Below, piece by piece: positions 1-10,830 of a stretch of DNA of 64,000 bases. The notes beneath the pieces are model-generated. The model had not been told where the DNA came from, did no database searches, and saw nothing but the letters and a program-made list of their open reading frames with translations. Position 1 is the stretch's first letter. Each line of letters opens with the position of its first letter. The position numbers and the translations under genes were made by a program. The stretch is from Dama dama (lineage: Eukaryota; Chordata; Mammalia; Artiodactyla; Cervidae), in contig NC_083701.1 of the NCBI RefSeq assembly GCF_033118175.1, forward strand, positions 15,767,501-15,831,500, given 5' to 3'.

Positions 1-212
1 TGGACGGGCTGCTGGCCAAAGCTCTGGAGCCCGAGGGCAGCCATCTGCTGGGGCACCAGGCAGTGCCCACCTCCTGTCCTGATTCATTCCCACTTCTGGC
101 CACGAGCCTGTCCTAGAAGGACAGTGCAGAAAACAGCCACTGCTTCTCATTGACTTGGGAAAGCAGGATCTTTCTGTTGTTTAGGCACCTTAAAAGGTGA
201 AATCCCACCTCA

Positions 213-305
213 GCATTCAAATCCTGGCTTGCTAGTTAGGAGATTTAAAGGAGTTAATATGGAGAAAGTGCTGAGAATGGTCTGGCACATAGTAAATGTA
301 TTTGG
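213..305 (+). mobile_element. MIR SINE fragment
   Basis: The stretch has the MIR order: a remnant of the tRNA-derived head, then a 3' part with 'gagttaatatggagaaagtg' and 'ctggcacatagtaaatg', which is the usual MIR tail. The middle is deleted. The first 200 bases of the window are GC-rich and unassigned. Confidence 0.6.
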
Positions 306-709
306 TTTCTTCCTCCTGCACCCACCCACTTGAGCATCCATGTCGGGACTTCCCCGTTTCTAAGAATGAAACCACCTGAAGAAACAAGTCATGGAATTCC
401 CATCCTGACAATTGCCTCTTGGATTTGTGTTTCTGTTTCTTAGAAAAACATTGTCATCATCAGAATTTCCAATGAAGTTCCTGAACATTTAAGTTGAATA
501 ATCTTTAGAAGAACAGTCTTGTGGGGATTTCCCTGGTGGTCCAGTGGTTAAGACTTCGTCTTCCAATGCAGGGGATGCAGGTTCGATCCCCGGTCAGGAA
601 ACCGAGATCTCACAGGTCACAGGGCAACTAAGCCCACATACCTCAACTAAAGAAAGAAGCCTGTTTGCTGCAATGAAAGAGCCCGTGTGCTGCAACCAAG
701 ACTCAATGC

Positions 710-979
710 TGTGTATGCTGCGCTTAGTCGCTCAGTCGTGTCTGACTCTTTGTGACCCCATGGACTGTAGCCTGCCAGGCCCCCGTGGACTGTAGCCCGC
801 CAGGCCCCCATGGACTGTAGCCCGCCAGGCTCCTCTGCCCGTAGGATTCTCCAGGCAAGAATACTTGAGTGGGCTGCCATTTTCTCCACCAGGGAATCTT
901 TCCAGGGATCAAACCCACATCTCTTACATCACCTGCATTGGCAGGCAGGTTCTTTACCACTAGACCACCTGGGAAGCCC
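710..979 (-). mobile_element. Bov-tA SINE inserted in a CHR SINE
   Basis: Antisense Bov-tA: the Bov-A body ('gtcgctcagtcgtgtctgac', 'gactctttgtgaccccatgg') is followed by the antisense tRNA head ending 'ccacctgggaagccc'. Inside it, 761-835 is a three-fold tandem repeat of a 25-bp unit beginning 'tggactgtag', where the family normally has one copy. Short open frames on both strands here are by-products of the SINE. Confidence 0.9.
761..835. repeat. Three 25-bp tandem units inside a Bov-tA
   Basis: Units start at 761, 786 and 811, each beginning 'tggactgtagcc'. They differ by a few transitions (cctg/cccg; ccccc/gctcc). The array is an internal expansion of the SINE body. Confidence 0.9.
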
Positions 980-1025
980 AAGAGCCGATGCAGCTAAAAA
1001 TAAATATAAGTATATAAATTTTTTT

Positions 1026-2595
1026 TTAAAAAACAGACTTATTTTAGGCCAGTGGTCATTACCTTCTATGCTTTCCTACTTTTCACCAGCCTATCCCCTC
1101 TGCCACTTGCTAACATGTGGCATGATTCCTCGTGGCTTCCAGGGAGGGTGGTGGTCCCCGGTGAGGCTTGAGCCTCTCCCTCATCCAGCTGCTAGAATGT
1201 CCGCCTGCAGTGGATGTAGCAGGTAAGGGGGGTCCAGAAAGACACCAGCTCCAGTAGGGGGCAACCTATGAGGGACTCTGCATGAACAGCTTCCTCATAC
1301 AACTCTGTGGAAACATCAAAGAAAAAAGGCAAAGTCTGAAGAACTTAATGCCAACTTTAGTTAGGTCAAGGTGTCAACCATGAGGAATACCTAGTCACTG
1401 CATTAGGGTGCATTGTCTTGTATACATTCTGTCAACAAGATTCCTCAGAGCAAAGGGGTGGATGAGTGCACAGGTGCTGGCCGTGACCTGGAACAATGCT
1501 CCAGAGGAGAAAAACATGCTGGAAACTGATCATTTGGGGGTGGGAAGGAAAAGAACTGGATGAATAGTTGCTTCTCCTTCCCCTGGGAACAGCAGGGTTG
1601 TCTGGGTTGTAATTTAGGAGGCAGGTGTCAGGGAAGAAAAGTTCCTGATGACTCTAAAGGACTTTGACAGGACTCTAAAGGACAATACAGCAGGTGACAG
1701 CTGACATATCCTGACAGCTTCAGGTCAGGTTTTTCACAGCAGATTCTGGAGAAATGCATTGGTCTATTGTCAGAACTAGAGGAGGAACAAGAAGAGAAGT
1801 TTCCTAAAAAATTCTTTCAGCTTGCATATTTAGGCTCCCAGGCTATGGTGCAGCCACATTTCTGAGCTCCAAGTCACGGCAAACAGGCTGAATGGCTGTA
1901 AATGTGACAATGGGTTTGGAGGAGAAAGAAAGAGTTCAAGAAATGGATCTCTCTACACTAGCCTGCTCGTGACAGCCTGCTGGTTGAACACGGGACAACC
2001 CTGAAGGGTCATTCTAGTTCCAGAGTTCCGAATGGCATCAATGCCATGTGAATAGTGTAATTAAGGTTTAATCAAGGCCTTTCTGATTCTATCAAGACTA
2101 TTCTCTGTACTACTGTGCTTTACTGTTAGCATGGAGTCATTCAGAAAACAGCAGGGAGTGAAAGAAACAGGAACCATCTCTGTCTGCTTGGCGAGTCCCT
2201 GGGCCCAGAGCCGCTCCCCGAGCCTGCCTGTCTCCCACTCAGAGTGGTGTGGGGGGTGGGAGGCCAGAGCAGAGAGCTGCTTCGTCCTGTTTCCTACTGA
2301 GCTTTACTGCTCAGTCAGCAGAAGTTGCTGAATCATGGAGTCACAGACAGCACGAAATAGAGATGAAGTTTTAGGAAATGCAGATTTGGATGGTAAGAGC
2401 TAGAATATTACAATTCAAGGTAATCAGCTATGTCCTACATGATTATTTTGGATAGCAGTGGAATTGATGAAATCAGAGCTCACATCAGTATCCATGTGAG
2501 TTTTATTAGTGCGTAGTTCTGGCCTGAGGAATCTGTGCTCCATTTTAAACTCTTAGGATCATACTGAGATCCTACTGGTCAGCCATCCCTCCTTC
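1026..2595. other. Unassigned unique sequence
   Basis: No repeat family, RNA gene or credible exon is seen. A 66-codon frame at 2131-2331 has no recognisable domain. A small local duplication of 'gactctaaaggac' occurs near 1,655-1,685. Confidence 0.5.
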
Positions 2596-2598
2596 CAC

Positions 2599-2757
2599 CC
2601 ATTCATCCGTCATCAAAGATTCATTTATCACCTATCATACATCAGGCACTCTGCTGGGCTCTGAGATTGAAAGATGGTTAACAAATAGCATCTGCTAGAG
2701 GAGCCTAGGGTCCCTTGGAGGTGACAATTATTTGCAATACAATGGCATAAATGCTTG
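2599..2757 (-). mobile_element. L2 LINE 3' fragment
   Basis: Antisense L2 signature: 'cattcatccgtcatc', then a run resembling the L2 3' end read backwards ('catcaggcactctgctgggc') and a degenerate 'cctagggtcccttggaggtg' block. Strongly decayed. Confidence 0.55.
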
Positions 2758-2771
2758 AATCTGTTGGCTTA

Positions 2772-3075
2772 GTGTAAATTATGCTGCAATAACAAATGAT
2801 GCCCAAAATCCCAGTAGTTGACAACAATGAGGGTTTATCACATTACTTGATCTTTATAGGTCCCCTGAAACTCTGTTCCACATCTTCATTAGGGAACCAA
2901 GTTAGTAGGATTAGCCTGTATCTAGAAGATGCTGATCTCATGACACGGGGGAAGAAAGAGAGAGTGGAAATAAGAGAGTAGCTAGCTCTTTAAAGCTTCT
3001 GCTGGTTCCAGGTACATGTCACTTCTGCTCACATTTCATTGGCCAAAGCAAGTCACATGACCAGGCATGACATCA
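2772..3075 (-). mobile_element. Probable MaLR (MLT-type) LTR remnant
   Basis: The segment opens with 'atgctgcaataacaaatga' and later carries 'cattggccaaagcaagtcac', two blocks typical of MaLR LTRs read in antisense. No terminal TG/CA or duplication could be fixed. Confidence 0.4.
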
Positions 3076-3447
3076 GCAAGGCAACCTGGTCAGTTATCAG
3101 TTAATAGCTGGCAGTTAACAGTTGGGAGGGAAAAACACACTCCTCCGTGGTGTTATACCAGAGTCAAGCACCAGGCGCAGACAGAAGGAAGAAAGGCATC
3201 AACTTTTTTTGGAGCTCCTCTTAGTTCTCTTTATTGATTGATACATTTTAATGGAAACCATGGGCATTTTTTCCCTTCTATCCAGCCTTTAATGCCAACC
3301 TTGGCTAAGAACAAATATAGTGGAGAGGAGGTACTGGAATCAGTGTTACTCGGTGTTTCTCTTTTCCCAAGTGGGAAAACAATTTTCATGACCACCCTAT
3401 GTGGGACACAGATGTTGCTCTCACTTGGGGCTACTTTTATGGAAAAG
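3076..3447. other. Unassigned unique sequence
   Basis: No convincing feature. Opposed open frames of 79 codons (-) and 88 codons (+) overlap at 3231-3504; the plus frame runs into a MIR, which argues against coding. Confidence 0.5.
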
Positions 3448-3600
3448 CCATTGTGCTTAAAGTCAGACATACCTGGGTGTGAGCCCTGCCCTGCTACTTA
3501 CTAGCCATGTGATTTTGAGGAGTCATTGGGCCTTCTCCAAGTTTTAGTTCTAAGTCTATAAAACGAGGGTAATTGTGATAAACGGAAGTTGCTCTGTAAA
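3448..3600 (+). mobile_element. MIR SINE
   Basis: Sense MIR core: 'gtcagacatacctgggtgtg', 'ctgctacttactagccatgtg', a degenerate 'gattttgaggagtc' and 'ctataaaacgagggtaat'. The region following ends in unique DNA. Confidence 0.75.
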
Positions 3601-4633
3601 CAACAAAGCACTATTCAAATGTTTGACCTTTGCAAAAATTTGATGGAAAATGTCATAAGAAGTGGGCAGGGCTATTTGTTCTCTTCCACTGCTGTGGGGA
3701 GCTGGAGCACAGCATAGGAAAACTGACTGAAACCAGCCAAGATGTGCTGAAGCTGGTAATTACCTGTGAGACGGGCTGGGTTTTGAGTGTAAGTGTGCCT
3801 GGCAAACCTATCAATGAGACATGTGCCTTGATGAAATGCTGGCAGTCTATTTACACAGAGGCAGCTGTGATATAGAATGAAAAGCATGCTGGCGTTATAA
3901 GCTGTTGTGGAGGATCTGACTTCCATTTACCTGTGTTGTTGATTGTTCTGAGATGGCAAAAAAAAAATCTGGCATAAACATGAGCAAAAGACTTTCTGAA
4001 TTTTAATAACCCGGCATCTTAGAGATGGAGAAAACCTTAGCAATTATGGGAGTCCAATCCCTTGTCTGTATAGATAAGGAAACTGAAACTCATAAAAGTT
4101 AATAAACTAGCTTTTATATCCCTTCTTTTTGACTAGGCATAGCATTAATGTCTTAAGTGACTATTAACAGAAAATTTCACCTGTCTTTTATTCAGTGCAT
4201 ATACTAACTTATTAACCTCTAAAACAACATTTCTTTTAATATTCAGGATTCACATTTCTAAATATTTACTCACTATTTACACATAATCAACCAAAACCTA
4301 AAAATTTAACATTACACTTCCCCTGACTTTTAAACACTGACTACAAATTTGTAATCAAGCTGTTATATAAACAGATGATTAAGACTGCGAATCTAATAAA
4401 TGAGATTCTTTCACATGCTCTAAACACCTTACATAGGAAACAACACAAGCACGGCATGTCGCTTTGATTACAGAAATGATTGTACTCCAGGGAAATGTTT
4501 GCTGAGATACTGGGAAGCCCAGGGGCAGATACTGCTCATAGATGTGAGGGGAACTACTCTGCTTTCTCCTCTGTGTGAGGAGAGGATGTGCTGGTGATAT
4601 ACAGCTCAAAAACTTAGGTCCATGAACACATCT
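3601..4633. other. Mostly unassigned sequence
   Basis: AT-rich in 4,100-4,400. Around 4,020-4,110 the string 'gataaggaaactgaaactca' resembles an ancient mammalian SINE/LINE 3' block in antisense, too short to classify. Frames of 81-84 codons on opposite strands at 3,630-3,926 are not supported. Confidence 0.45.
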
Positions 4634-4634
4634 G

Positions 4635-4838
4635 TGACTTCCCAGGTGGCACTAATGGTAAAGTATCTACCTGCAACACAGGAGACTCAGGTTCCATCCT
4701 CTGGGTCGGGCATAACCCCTGGAGAAGGAAATGGCAACCCACTCTAGTATTATTGTCTGGACAATCCCATGGACAGAGGGGTCTGGTGGGCTACAGTCCA
4801 TGGGGTTGCAAAGTGTTGAACAAGACTTAGCATGCACG
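4635..4838 (+). mobile_element. Bov-tA SINE
   Basis: Full order: degenerate tRNA head ('gacttcccaggtggcac'), 'aaggaaatggcaacccac', 'ctacagtccatggggttgc' and the 3' 'gacttagcatgcacg' end. Confidence 0.9.
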
Positions 4839-4844
4839 TACTAG

Positions 4845-5068
4845 TACAGGCGGCAGTGGTAAAGAACCTGCCTGCCCATTCAGGCGGACTTAAGAGACCC
4901 GAGTTCAATTCCTGGGTTGGGACGATCCCCTAGAGGAGGGCATGGCAACCCATTTCAGTATTCTTGCCTGGAGAATCCCATGTACAGAGGAGCCTGGTGG
5001 GCCACAGTTCATAGGGTTGTAAAGAGTCGAACAAGGCTGAGGCGACTTAGCACACATGCACGCATGAG
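4845..5068 (+). mobile_element. Bov-tA SINE, tandem to the previous one
   Basis: A second head-to-tail copy begins at 'ggcggcagtggtaaagaac', has 'gagttcaattcctgggttgg', and ends 'ggcgacttagcacac'. Both copies end in the same CA/CG-rich tail, so the second may have landed in the tail of the first or arisen by tandem duplication. Confidence 0.88.
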
Positions 5069-5232
5069 CATATTTTCAACTGAGTGCTTAGATGGTTGGC
5101 ACAGATTCTTCCTGAAATAATGATACAATCCCATAGCAAGATATTCCCACAGCAGAGACCACAGCAATGACCTCCTCAACTCTGTTAGTCTCCTACCCTG
5201 AACACAGTATTTCCAGAGGGACACACGTTTTC

Positions 5233-5258
5233 GGGGGGGTGGGGGGGGGTCGCGGGGG
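5233..5258 (+). repeat. G-rich tract
   Basis: Runs of G7, G9 and G5 separated by T and TCGC. The tract is long enough to form a G-quadruplex on the plus strand. Confidence 0.85.
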
Positions 5259-5399
5259 TAAGAGCTGCACTACAGATGTGTTTAGATACGTATCCAGCTC
5301 TTTATGACCCCAGACTTCTGATAACATGCTGCATCTCTGGCTAACTCTATGAGGAGCTTTAGAGATGGGCAGCAAAAGTGAGAACAAGAAAGGTCCCCT

Positions 5400-5597
5400 A
5401 GGCTTCCCCGGCGGCTCAGCTGGTAAAGACTCTGCCTGCGATGCGGGAGACCTGGGTTCGATCCCTGGGTTGAGAAGATCCCCTGGAGAAGGGAAAGGCT
5501 GCCCACTCCAGGATTCTGGCCTGGAGAATTCCATGGTCTGTATAGTCCATGGGGTCGCAAAGAGTCAGGCATGACTGAGCAACTTTCGCTTTCACTG
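5400..5597 (+). mobile_element. Bov-tA SINE
   Basis: Well preserved: 'ggcttccccggcggctcagc' head, box-B-like 'gggttcgatccctgg', Bov-A body with 'tagtccatggggtcgc' and end 'gactgagcaactttcgcttt'. Among the best preserved SINEs in the window. Confidence 0.95.
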
Positions 5598-5774
5598 GTC
5601 ACCTATCAGTGTAGCCCACCTGAAAAGCTAATACACTTGCATTATTAAAATCAGCAGTAGAAGAGCTAATACCAGGAATTTAAGTTTGTTTCTTTACTTT
5701 CTTCATTCTCATATTTTAATAACTCCCCAAGGTTAACACTTTTATACCTTTCCAGTATTACAGTAATTTTTAAA

Positions 5775-5912
5775 AAACTTAATTTCCTTTAACACCGAAA
5801 AAATTGTGTATTGGGATACAGCCGATCAACAATGCTGTGATAGTTTCAGGTGAATAGAGAAGGGACTCAGCCATATACATACCTGTACCCATTCTCCCCA
5901 CACGTATCCATT
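5775..5912 (-). mobile_element. L1 3' UTR fragment, bovine type
   Basis: Antisense of the artiodactyl L1 3' UTR: 'gggatacagccgatcaacaa', 'agtttcaggtgaatag', 'catatacatacctgtaccc'. Truncated at both ends. Confidence 0.65.
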
Positions 5913-6119
5913 ACCCCCACAGTAATTCTTATAGGATACAATTTCTGTACTTTGCCAGAGTTACTGCATTTATAAAAGCTTCAAAAATGAAAAGAATATG
6001 ACTTCTGGTCTGCTGAGTTTTGATAGGTTCTAAAGTTTTGACACAGATTGGCCACTCCTAGGATCACCCTTAGCGTGCATGGTCCAAGATGGTTCCCAGA
6101 CACTTCTGAGTGCCAGTAG

Positions 6120-6154
6120 CGGGGTGGGGGGAGGGGAGGGGAGGGGAGGGGAGA
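6120..6154 (+). repeat. (GGGGA)n simple repeat
   Basis: Five near-perfect GGGGA units after a G-rich lead-in. Purine-only on this strand. Confidence 0.9.
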
Positions 6155-7122
6155 TAAGCCCCTTCCTTTGAAGGGCATGACCTCAAGGTTGCTCTGCTCA
6201 TTTTCATTTGGGACCTTGCCCGTACCCAGCAGCGAGAGAGGCTGCAAACATGCTGACCATGTGTCCGGACAAAAATCAAGGGCCTTACAGTCTAAAAGAA
6301 GGGGAGACCTAGCACCAGTCTGGGTCTTAGCCCAAGATCTAGACCTACTCCAAGGATGTCTGCCACCATCCACGCTTTTGGCCACCAAGTGTTTTGCAGG
6401 CACTTCTCACACACAGACACATCTCCCCAGTGGTCCAAGAAAGACAAGCCCCAAATCCCAAGTGCTTTGATTCAGCTCAAAGACCAGGAGCTTCTGCTCC
6501 AAAAAACAGTGAAAGCCAGGTGTAGCTCGTGGTAGTAGTACTACCACTTAAAGAGACAAGTGGTCTCCCCCCAGCTCTTCTGCACCCAATATACAGTGGC
6601 TGCATAGGAACAGGAAAACTGCAGTAATAAGTCCCATTCAGAAGGGGGGTGAAAAGAAAACACACACGTCGCTGGGCTGCAGCAATGGTCAGATAGTACT
6701 GGGCCAGGACGGGAAAGACTTCTCAACTCTGCCAGTAAACTGCTTGGTGGGTCCCTCCGGCCACCCCGGCTCTGCCCTTCAGGGGAAGCACCCTTGGCTG
6801 ACACACTCAGTGGCATCTGACTTTTCCTTTGAAAGGTTCTGCCTGGTTCATCTCAAATAGCTTTCAAGGTCAAATCCCTCTTGGAGACACAGTTCCCTCC
6901 TGCAGGTCCAGGCTCCAGCCTAGACCTGCAGGGTCAAGGACCCCTTCGGGGTCAAGGGCTTTAAAAGGGCAGAATGGTAGTTTTCCAGGCAATAAAATTC
7001 CCCAGGAAACCATAAGTATAGGCTTTTGTCTATTTCCTTCCAATTCATTTCATGTGCAAAGAACTATAGCCACAATCTGGTCTGGCATAGGTTTACCCTA
7101 CAAACTTTACTTACTGACCGCC

Positions 7123-7144
7123 ACCCCCCCCCGCCCCGCCCCCC
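7123..7144 (+). repeat. C-rich low-complexity run
   Basis: Nearly uninterrupted cytosine with two single G breaks; the opposite strand is G-quadruplex capable. Confidence 0.85.
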
Positions 7145-7990
7145 AACAACGCTCTGCCTAACCCTTGTGTCTCAAACCTCAGTACGGCTGTCTGCAGCCC
7201 AGCCAGATAAACAGGCTGAAGTGGAAAGACAACATCCTTAGTTCTGGCCGAGAACTCTGAACAGTGGTGCCTGAACCAGGCTTGGGACAAAATCTGAGTT
7301 TTTTGCTAAAGCTCCTTAGGGTCCCCACTAGGGACTCCTACATGTTGTTGTCAAATCCCTCTCCCCCAGTCTCTCTCCATCAGTCGGCTCTGCAGTCCTC
7401 TGGGTTTATTCTAACCCAGGCAAGTTTCACCAGCATTCCTACTATCACAGAGTCCTGGCAGTTTGAGGTGAGGGAACTGGTCAGGTGGGTTGGGAACCTG
7501 CCGTTCCTTGAGGTGCCTGGACCCAGAAGCCCTGTTTGTAGCCACCAGTGCGGGGAGTCTGAGCCTTGCGGGTCATCATCTACCAACTTACTGTGACTGA
7601 TCGTGATTTTCAAAGTTGGCCACGCAGCATCTCCCATTCTGCACATTCTTCTGTGCCACCATCATGCCACTGCCCCGCCCCCAACAAGAGATGGGACCTG
7701 TTTCACCACCCACCCCTTTGAAGCCAGGCGGCTTTGGGACTGCTTTGACTACACAACACAGTGGAAGCAATGCTGTGCCATGCTCAGACACAGTCCTTAA
7801 CTGGCCTGGGGGCCTTGCTTTCTGCCTCTTGGATGCCAGCCACTTTGTAAGAAGCTCCTCTACACCCTGAGACCACTCTGCTGTGAGCAGCCCAAAACCC
7901 ATTTTGGAGGATGAACTGCCCAGTGGAGAGAGAGAGGCCAAGGACCACTGAACCACCAGACATAGGAACATGGAAGATTATAGAATTTGG

Positions 7991-8137
7991 GGGCTCCCCT
8001 GGTAGTTCAGTGGATAAGACTACCCTGCTCCCAATGCAGGAAGTCTGGGATCCTTCTCTGGTCAGAGAACTAGATCCCACATGCTGTATTCTGTGTGCCA
8101 CAAGTAACACTCAAAAGTAAATATATATTTTTTAAGA
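7991..8137 (+). mobile_element. CHR-type SINE, short form
   Basis: The tRNA-like head 'ctcccctggtagttcagtgg' is followed by 'tctggtcagagaactagatc', 'ctgtgtgccacaag' and an AT-rich tail ending 'atatattttttaag'. Confidence 0.8.
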
Positions 8138-8692
8138 CTACAGGGTTTTAACTTAATATCTTTGATTTTGTACTTGTATCTCTTTTATGCTCAAAATCTT
8201 GAATCCTAATGACAAATGACATAATCAGTTATGTGCTTTATAGGTACCTTTAGAAGGTACCTATGATCATTTCAATGCCTTATATTGTCAGTAGAACAAT
8301 GATAGTGTGATCTTGAAAAGGTAACTTCTGGTTCTTCTTGCCTTTATGATATATTTTTTATTTAGGAATATCCCTGTGCATTGTAGCTTCTACCTTCTAC
8401 CCACTCAAGAGGCCAGTAGCAACCTTCCAGTTCTGACAACAAAAAATGCCGCCCAGATGTAGCCAAATAGCCACTGGGGAAGGGGAGAATTACCCCAGGC
8501 TAAAGACTGCTGTACATGGGATACACGTTAAAAACACTGAGTTTAATGTCTTTTCAAGTTATTCTTTTCTCTGTGTGACTATGTCACCAACTTGGTATAT
8601 AGACAGGATTGTTTATTTCAGTGGTTTTCAGGTTTTAGAGACTGCTTTTTACTTGTTTAATAGTTTTGAGACTTGTGTAAATTGGAAAAGAG
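8138..8692. other. Unassigned sequence with one perfect hairpin
   Basis: AT-rich unique DNA. The only structure noted is the short inverted repeat at 8,240-8,264. A 98-codon frame at 8,446-8,742 runs into a BovB remnant and is not supported. Confidence 0.5.
8240..8264. repeat. Perfect 11-bp inverted repeat, 3-nt loop
   Basis: Arms ATAGGTACCTT and AAGGTACCTAT flank TAG. Each arm contains the self-palindromic AGGTACCT. Confidence 0.9.
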
Positions 8693-8796
8693 CCGGATGC
8701 TGGGAAAGACGGAAGGTAAAAGGGGAGGGTGGGAGAGGATGAGAGGGTTAGATAGCATCACCGACTCAAAGGACATGAGTTTGAGCAAACTCCGAA
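8693..8796 (+). mobile_element. BovB (RTE) 3' fragment
   Basis: Matches the BovB 3' region in sense: 'gatgctgggaaagacggaag', 'agcatcaccgactcaaagg', 'acatgagtttgagcaaactc'. Both ends are truncated. Confidence 0.8.
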
Positions 8797-9494
8797 GTTT
8801 AATTTTGTTTCTTAATCATGTATTAAAACATAATACTGAATAGCAGGTACTGCCAAAGAAGTTTGTTTCATCCCTCCAACCTGTTCCCTGCCTCCCTCTG
8901 CAATAACCATTTTCATTAGTTTGGGGGGGTTATCCTTTCATTCTTTTTGAAAATACATTTGTGTTTATACATGTTTATATGTATATTTACTAATATTTAT
9001 TGCCCCCTTTATTATACCAAAGCTGCCATACTATAAACACTGTTGTGTATATCTAAAATCAAGGACTTCCATCTGCAGTAACTGGAGTGTCTGAGTGACT
9101 ATAACATGCAAGTTCTGTCAAAGGCACTAAGAATGTCTGCCCTCAGTGAAGAAGACCACTCAGAGACATGACTCAGTGCCAAGTTTTCAAGGTCTCCAGT
9201 CCTATGGCTGACTTCTCCCATGGGACTGAGGGCCATCCTAAATTTGGCTTCTGATAAAGGCATTATCTCAGGGGATAATGTATCTGCCAAGAAACCTTTA
9301 CATCACCATGAATGAGGATGTACTTGATAAGGAAATAATGGGTGGGGCAGTTTGCTTGAGACAAAGTTCCTTTAGAGAATGCTCCCTGATCTGCCTGGGA
9401 TGTGTTCATAAAATGCCTCAAGTGAGGTTTAAGCAAGTGTAGAAATGAGTGTAAGAGTGACCTAGACCAAAACCTCGGCCTTTTACCTTTGTTG
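8797..9494. other. Unassigned sequence
   Basis: 8,810-9,010 is T-rich and could be an L1 3' UTR relic, but I cannot align it firmly. 9,060-9,490 is unique with no coding signal. Confidence 0.4.
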
Positions 9495-9772
9495 GCTGCT
9501 GCTGCTGCTGCTAAATAGCTTCAGTCGTGTCCAACTCTGTGCGACTCCACAGATGGCAGCCCACCAGGCTCCCGTCCCTGGGATTCTCCAGGCAAGAACA
9601 CTGGAGTGGGTTGCCATTTCCTTCTCCAATGCATGAAACTGAAAAGTGAAAGTGAAGTCGCTCAGTTGTGTCTGACTCTTTGCGACCCCACGGACTACAG
9701 CCCACCAGGCTCCTCTGTCCATGGGATTTTCCAGGCAAGAGTACTGGAGTGGGGTGCCATTGCCTTCTCCAT
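9495..9772 (-). mobile_element. Bov-A2 SINE (Bov-A dimer) with target duplications
   Basis: Two antisense Bov-A monomers are joined by the linker 'ctgaaaagtgaaagtgaag'. A (GCT)6 tract at 9,495-9,512 marks the variable end. The 10-bp sequence TTTGTTGGCT occurs at 9,488-9,497 and again at 9,772-9,781, a perfect target-site duplication, so this is a complete and fairly young insertion. Confidence 0.93.
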
Positions 9773-9849
9773 TTGTTGGCTACTGGAGTCTATTAAATGA
9801 AGCATTAAGAAATCTCAGCATCAAATTTGGCCACTTAACCCATCTTCCT

Positions 9850-10325
9850 TAACTGTCAAAATATCTATGGGTAAAAATTACACATGAATACAGTTGTTCC
9901 TTTTTATTATAAAAAGCTTCCAAATGAAGATATGTAGACTACAGGACACTATGAGTCATCACCCAGTTTCAACAACCATCAACCCTTTGCCACACTTGTT
10001 TCATCCAGCCAATCTATTTTTTCAGAAGTATTTTAAAGCTAACTCAACATAGTAAGTTATCTCACTTTTTTTTAAAGTACACCTTAAAAAAAAAAAAGTA
10101 GGTGGGGTTGGACACAGCATTTTCTCACATAACTGCAATATTAGTATCACACCTATTAAACAATAAGATGAATTTATTACCTCATATCATTCCTATGTTT
10201 ATATTTTTCTGGTTATCAAAAACAAAAACAAACAGAAAAAAGATCCCAATGACTGTGTTTGCTGTTAGTTCAAAATCAGGGACTAAACAAAGTCTGCCCA
10301 TTGTATCTGGGGAGCCTGCTATGAG
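9850..10325 (-). mobile_element. Old L1 (L1M-type) 3' UTR remnant
   Basis: Antisense L1M blocks in order: 'gagtcatcacccagtttcaa', 'gccacacttgtttcatcc', a poly-A/T rich middle, 'atattagtatcacacc' and 'atcagggactaaacaaag'. The 175-codon frame at 10,102-10,629 starts in this remnant and is therefore rejected as a gene. Confidence 0.7.
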
Positions 10326-10631
10326 ACATGAACTGATCAAGCAGGACCCAAAGCGCTCTGGGTGTCTGAGAACAAACCGGCAAGTGTCAGCAGAGCCTGA
10401 CTCCTGGTTGGTCTATCCCCAGGTCCTCAGGGGTGTTGAAAACATCTGTGTTCCCTTCAGATTTCTCAAAGCTGAACATTCTCAATTCCTTCCATTGTTC
10501 CTCTGTGACTTGAAGTCTCCTCTTAGTATGCTACAGATGGCTAATTTCTCTGGTAGACATATTGCAAGACAATTGCTAAGCTCAATTACCAAGCCTCAGA
10601 TCAGCACTGATGTCCCTATTATGTGTTAAAT
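10326..10631. other. Unassigned sequence
   Basis: No family recognised; it may be a continuation of the preceding L1M, but the match fades after 10,325. Confidence 0.4.
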
Positions 10632-10783
10632 CTCTTTGTCTCTGACTCTGTGACCCCAGGGACTGTATCCTGCTGGCTCCTCTGTCCATAGAATCCTTCA
10701 GGGGATCTTCCCAACCCAGGGATCAAACCACCGCTCCCGCATTGCAGGTGGATTCTTCACCATCTGAGCCACCAGAGAAGCCC
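10632..10783 (-). mobile_element. Bov-tA SINE, 3' truncated
   Basis: Antisense, internally shortened Bov-A body followed by 'ggggatcttcccaaccc', 'ctcccgcattgcagg' and the tRNA head 'tgagccaccagagaagccc'. Confidence 0.88.
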
Positions 10784-10830
10784 TGACAAAGGTTAATTTC
10801 AAGTTTTTTCCTTGGCAGTCATTTTTAACA

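Larger units (their letters stand above)
524..1025 (+). mobile_element. CHR-type tRNA-derived SINE, split by a younger SINE
   Basis: The first half (524-709) starts with the tRNA-like head 'tttccctggtggtccagtgg' and carries box-B-like 'ggttcgatcc'. The second half (980-1025) resumes with the family's 'gcagctaaaaataaatata' tail. A Bov-tA lies between. The 12-bp sequences at 698-709 and 980-991 agree at 9 of 12 positions and look like the decayed target duplication of the inner element. Confidence 0.85.
5913..7990. other. Repeat-poor, GC-moderate unique sequence
   Basis: No transposon recognised in about 2 kb. It holds a (GGGGA)n tract at 6,120-6,154 and a C-rich run at 7,123-7,144. Many 60-140-codon frames overlap on both strands (for example 5,981-6,403 minus and 7,588-7,971 minus); none has a domain I recognise. 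At 6,864-6,872 is TCAAGGTCA, an orphan nuclear-receptor half-site motif, and near 6,961 TTTAAAAG; neither is evidence of a promoter alone. Confidence 0.5.

Noticed and set aside
4635..5597. Regularly spaced SINE heads, considered as an array such as CRISPR or tRNA cluster
   Set aside because: They are Bov-tA SINEs; the tRNA-like heads are degenerate and carry Bov-A bodies.
6864..6968. TCAAGGTCA motif and TTTAAAAG box suggesting a promoter
   Set aside because: Short motifs expected by chance; no downstream gene, CpG island or conserved spacing.
10102..10629. 175-codon plus-strand open frame
   Set aside because: Its first part lies in an antisense old L1 3' UTR; no domain or coding signal.
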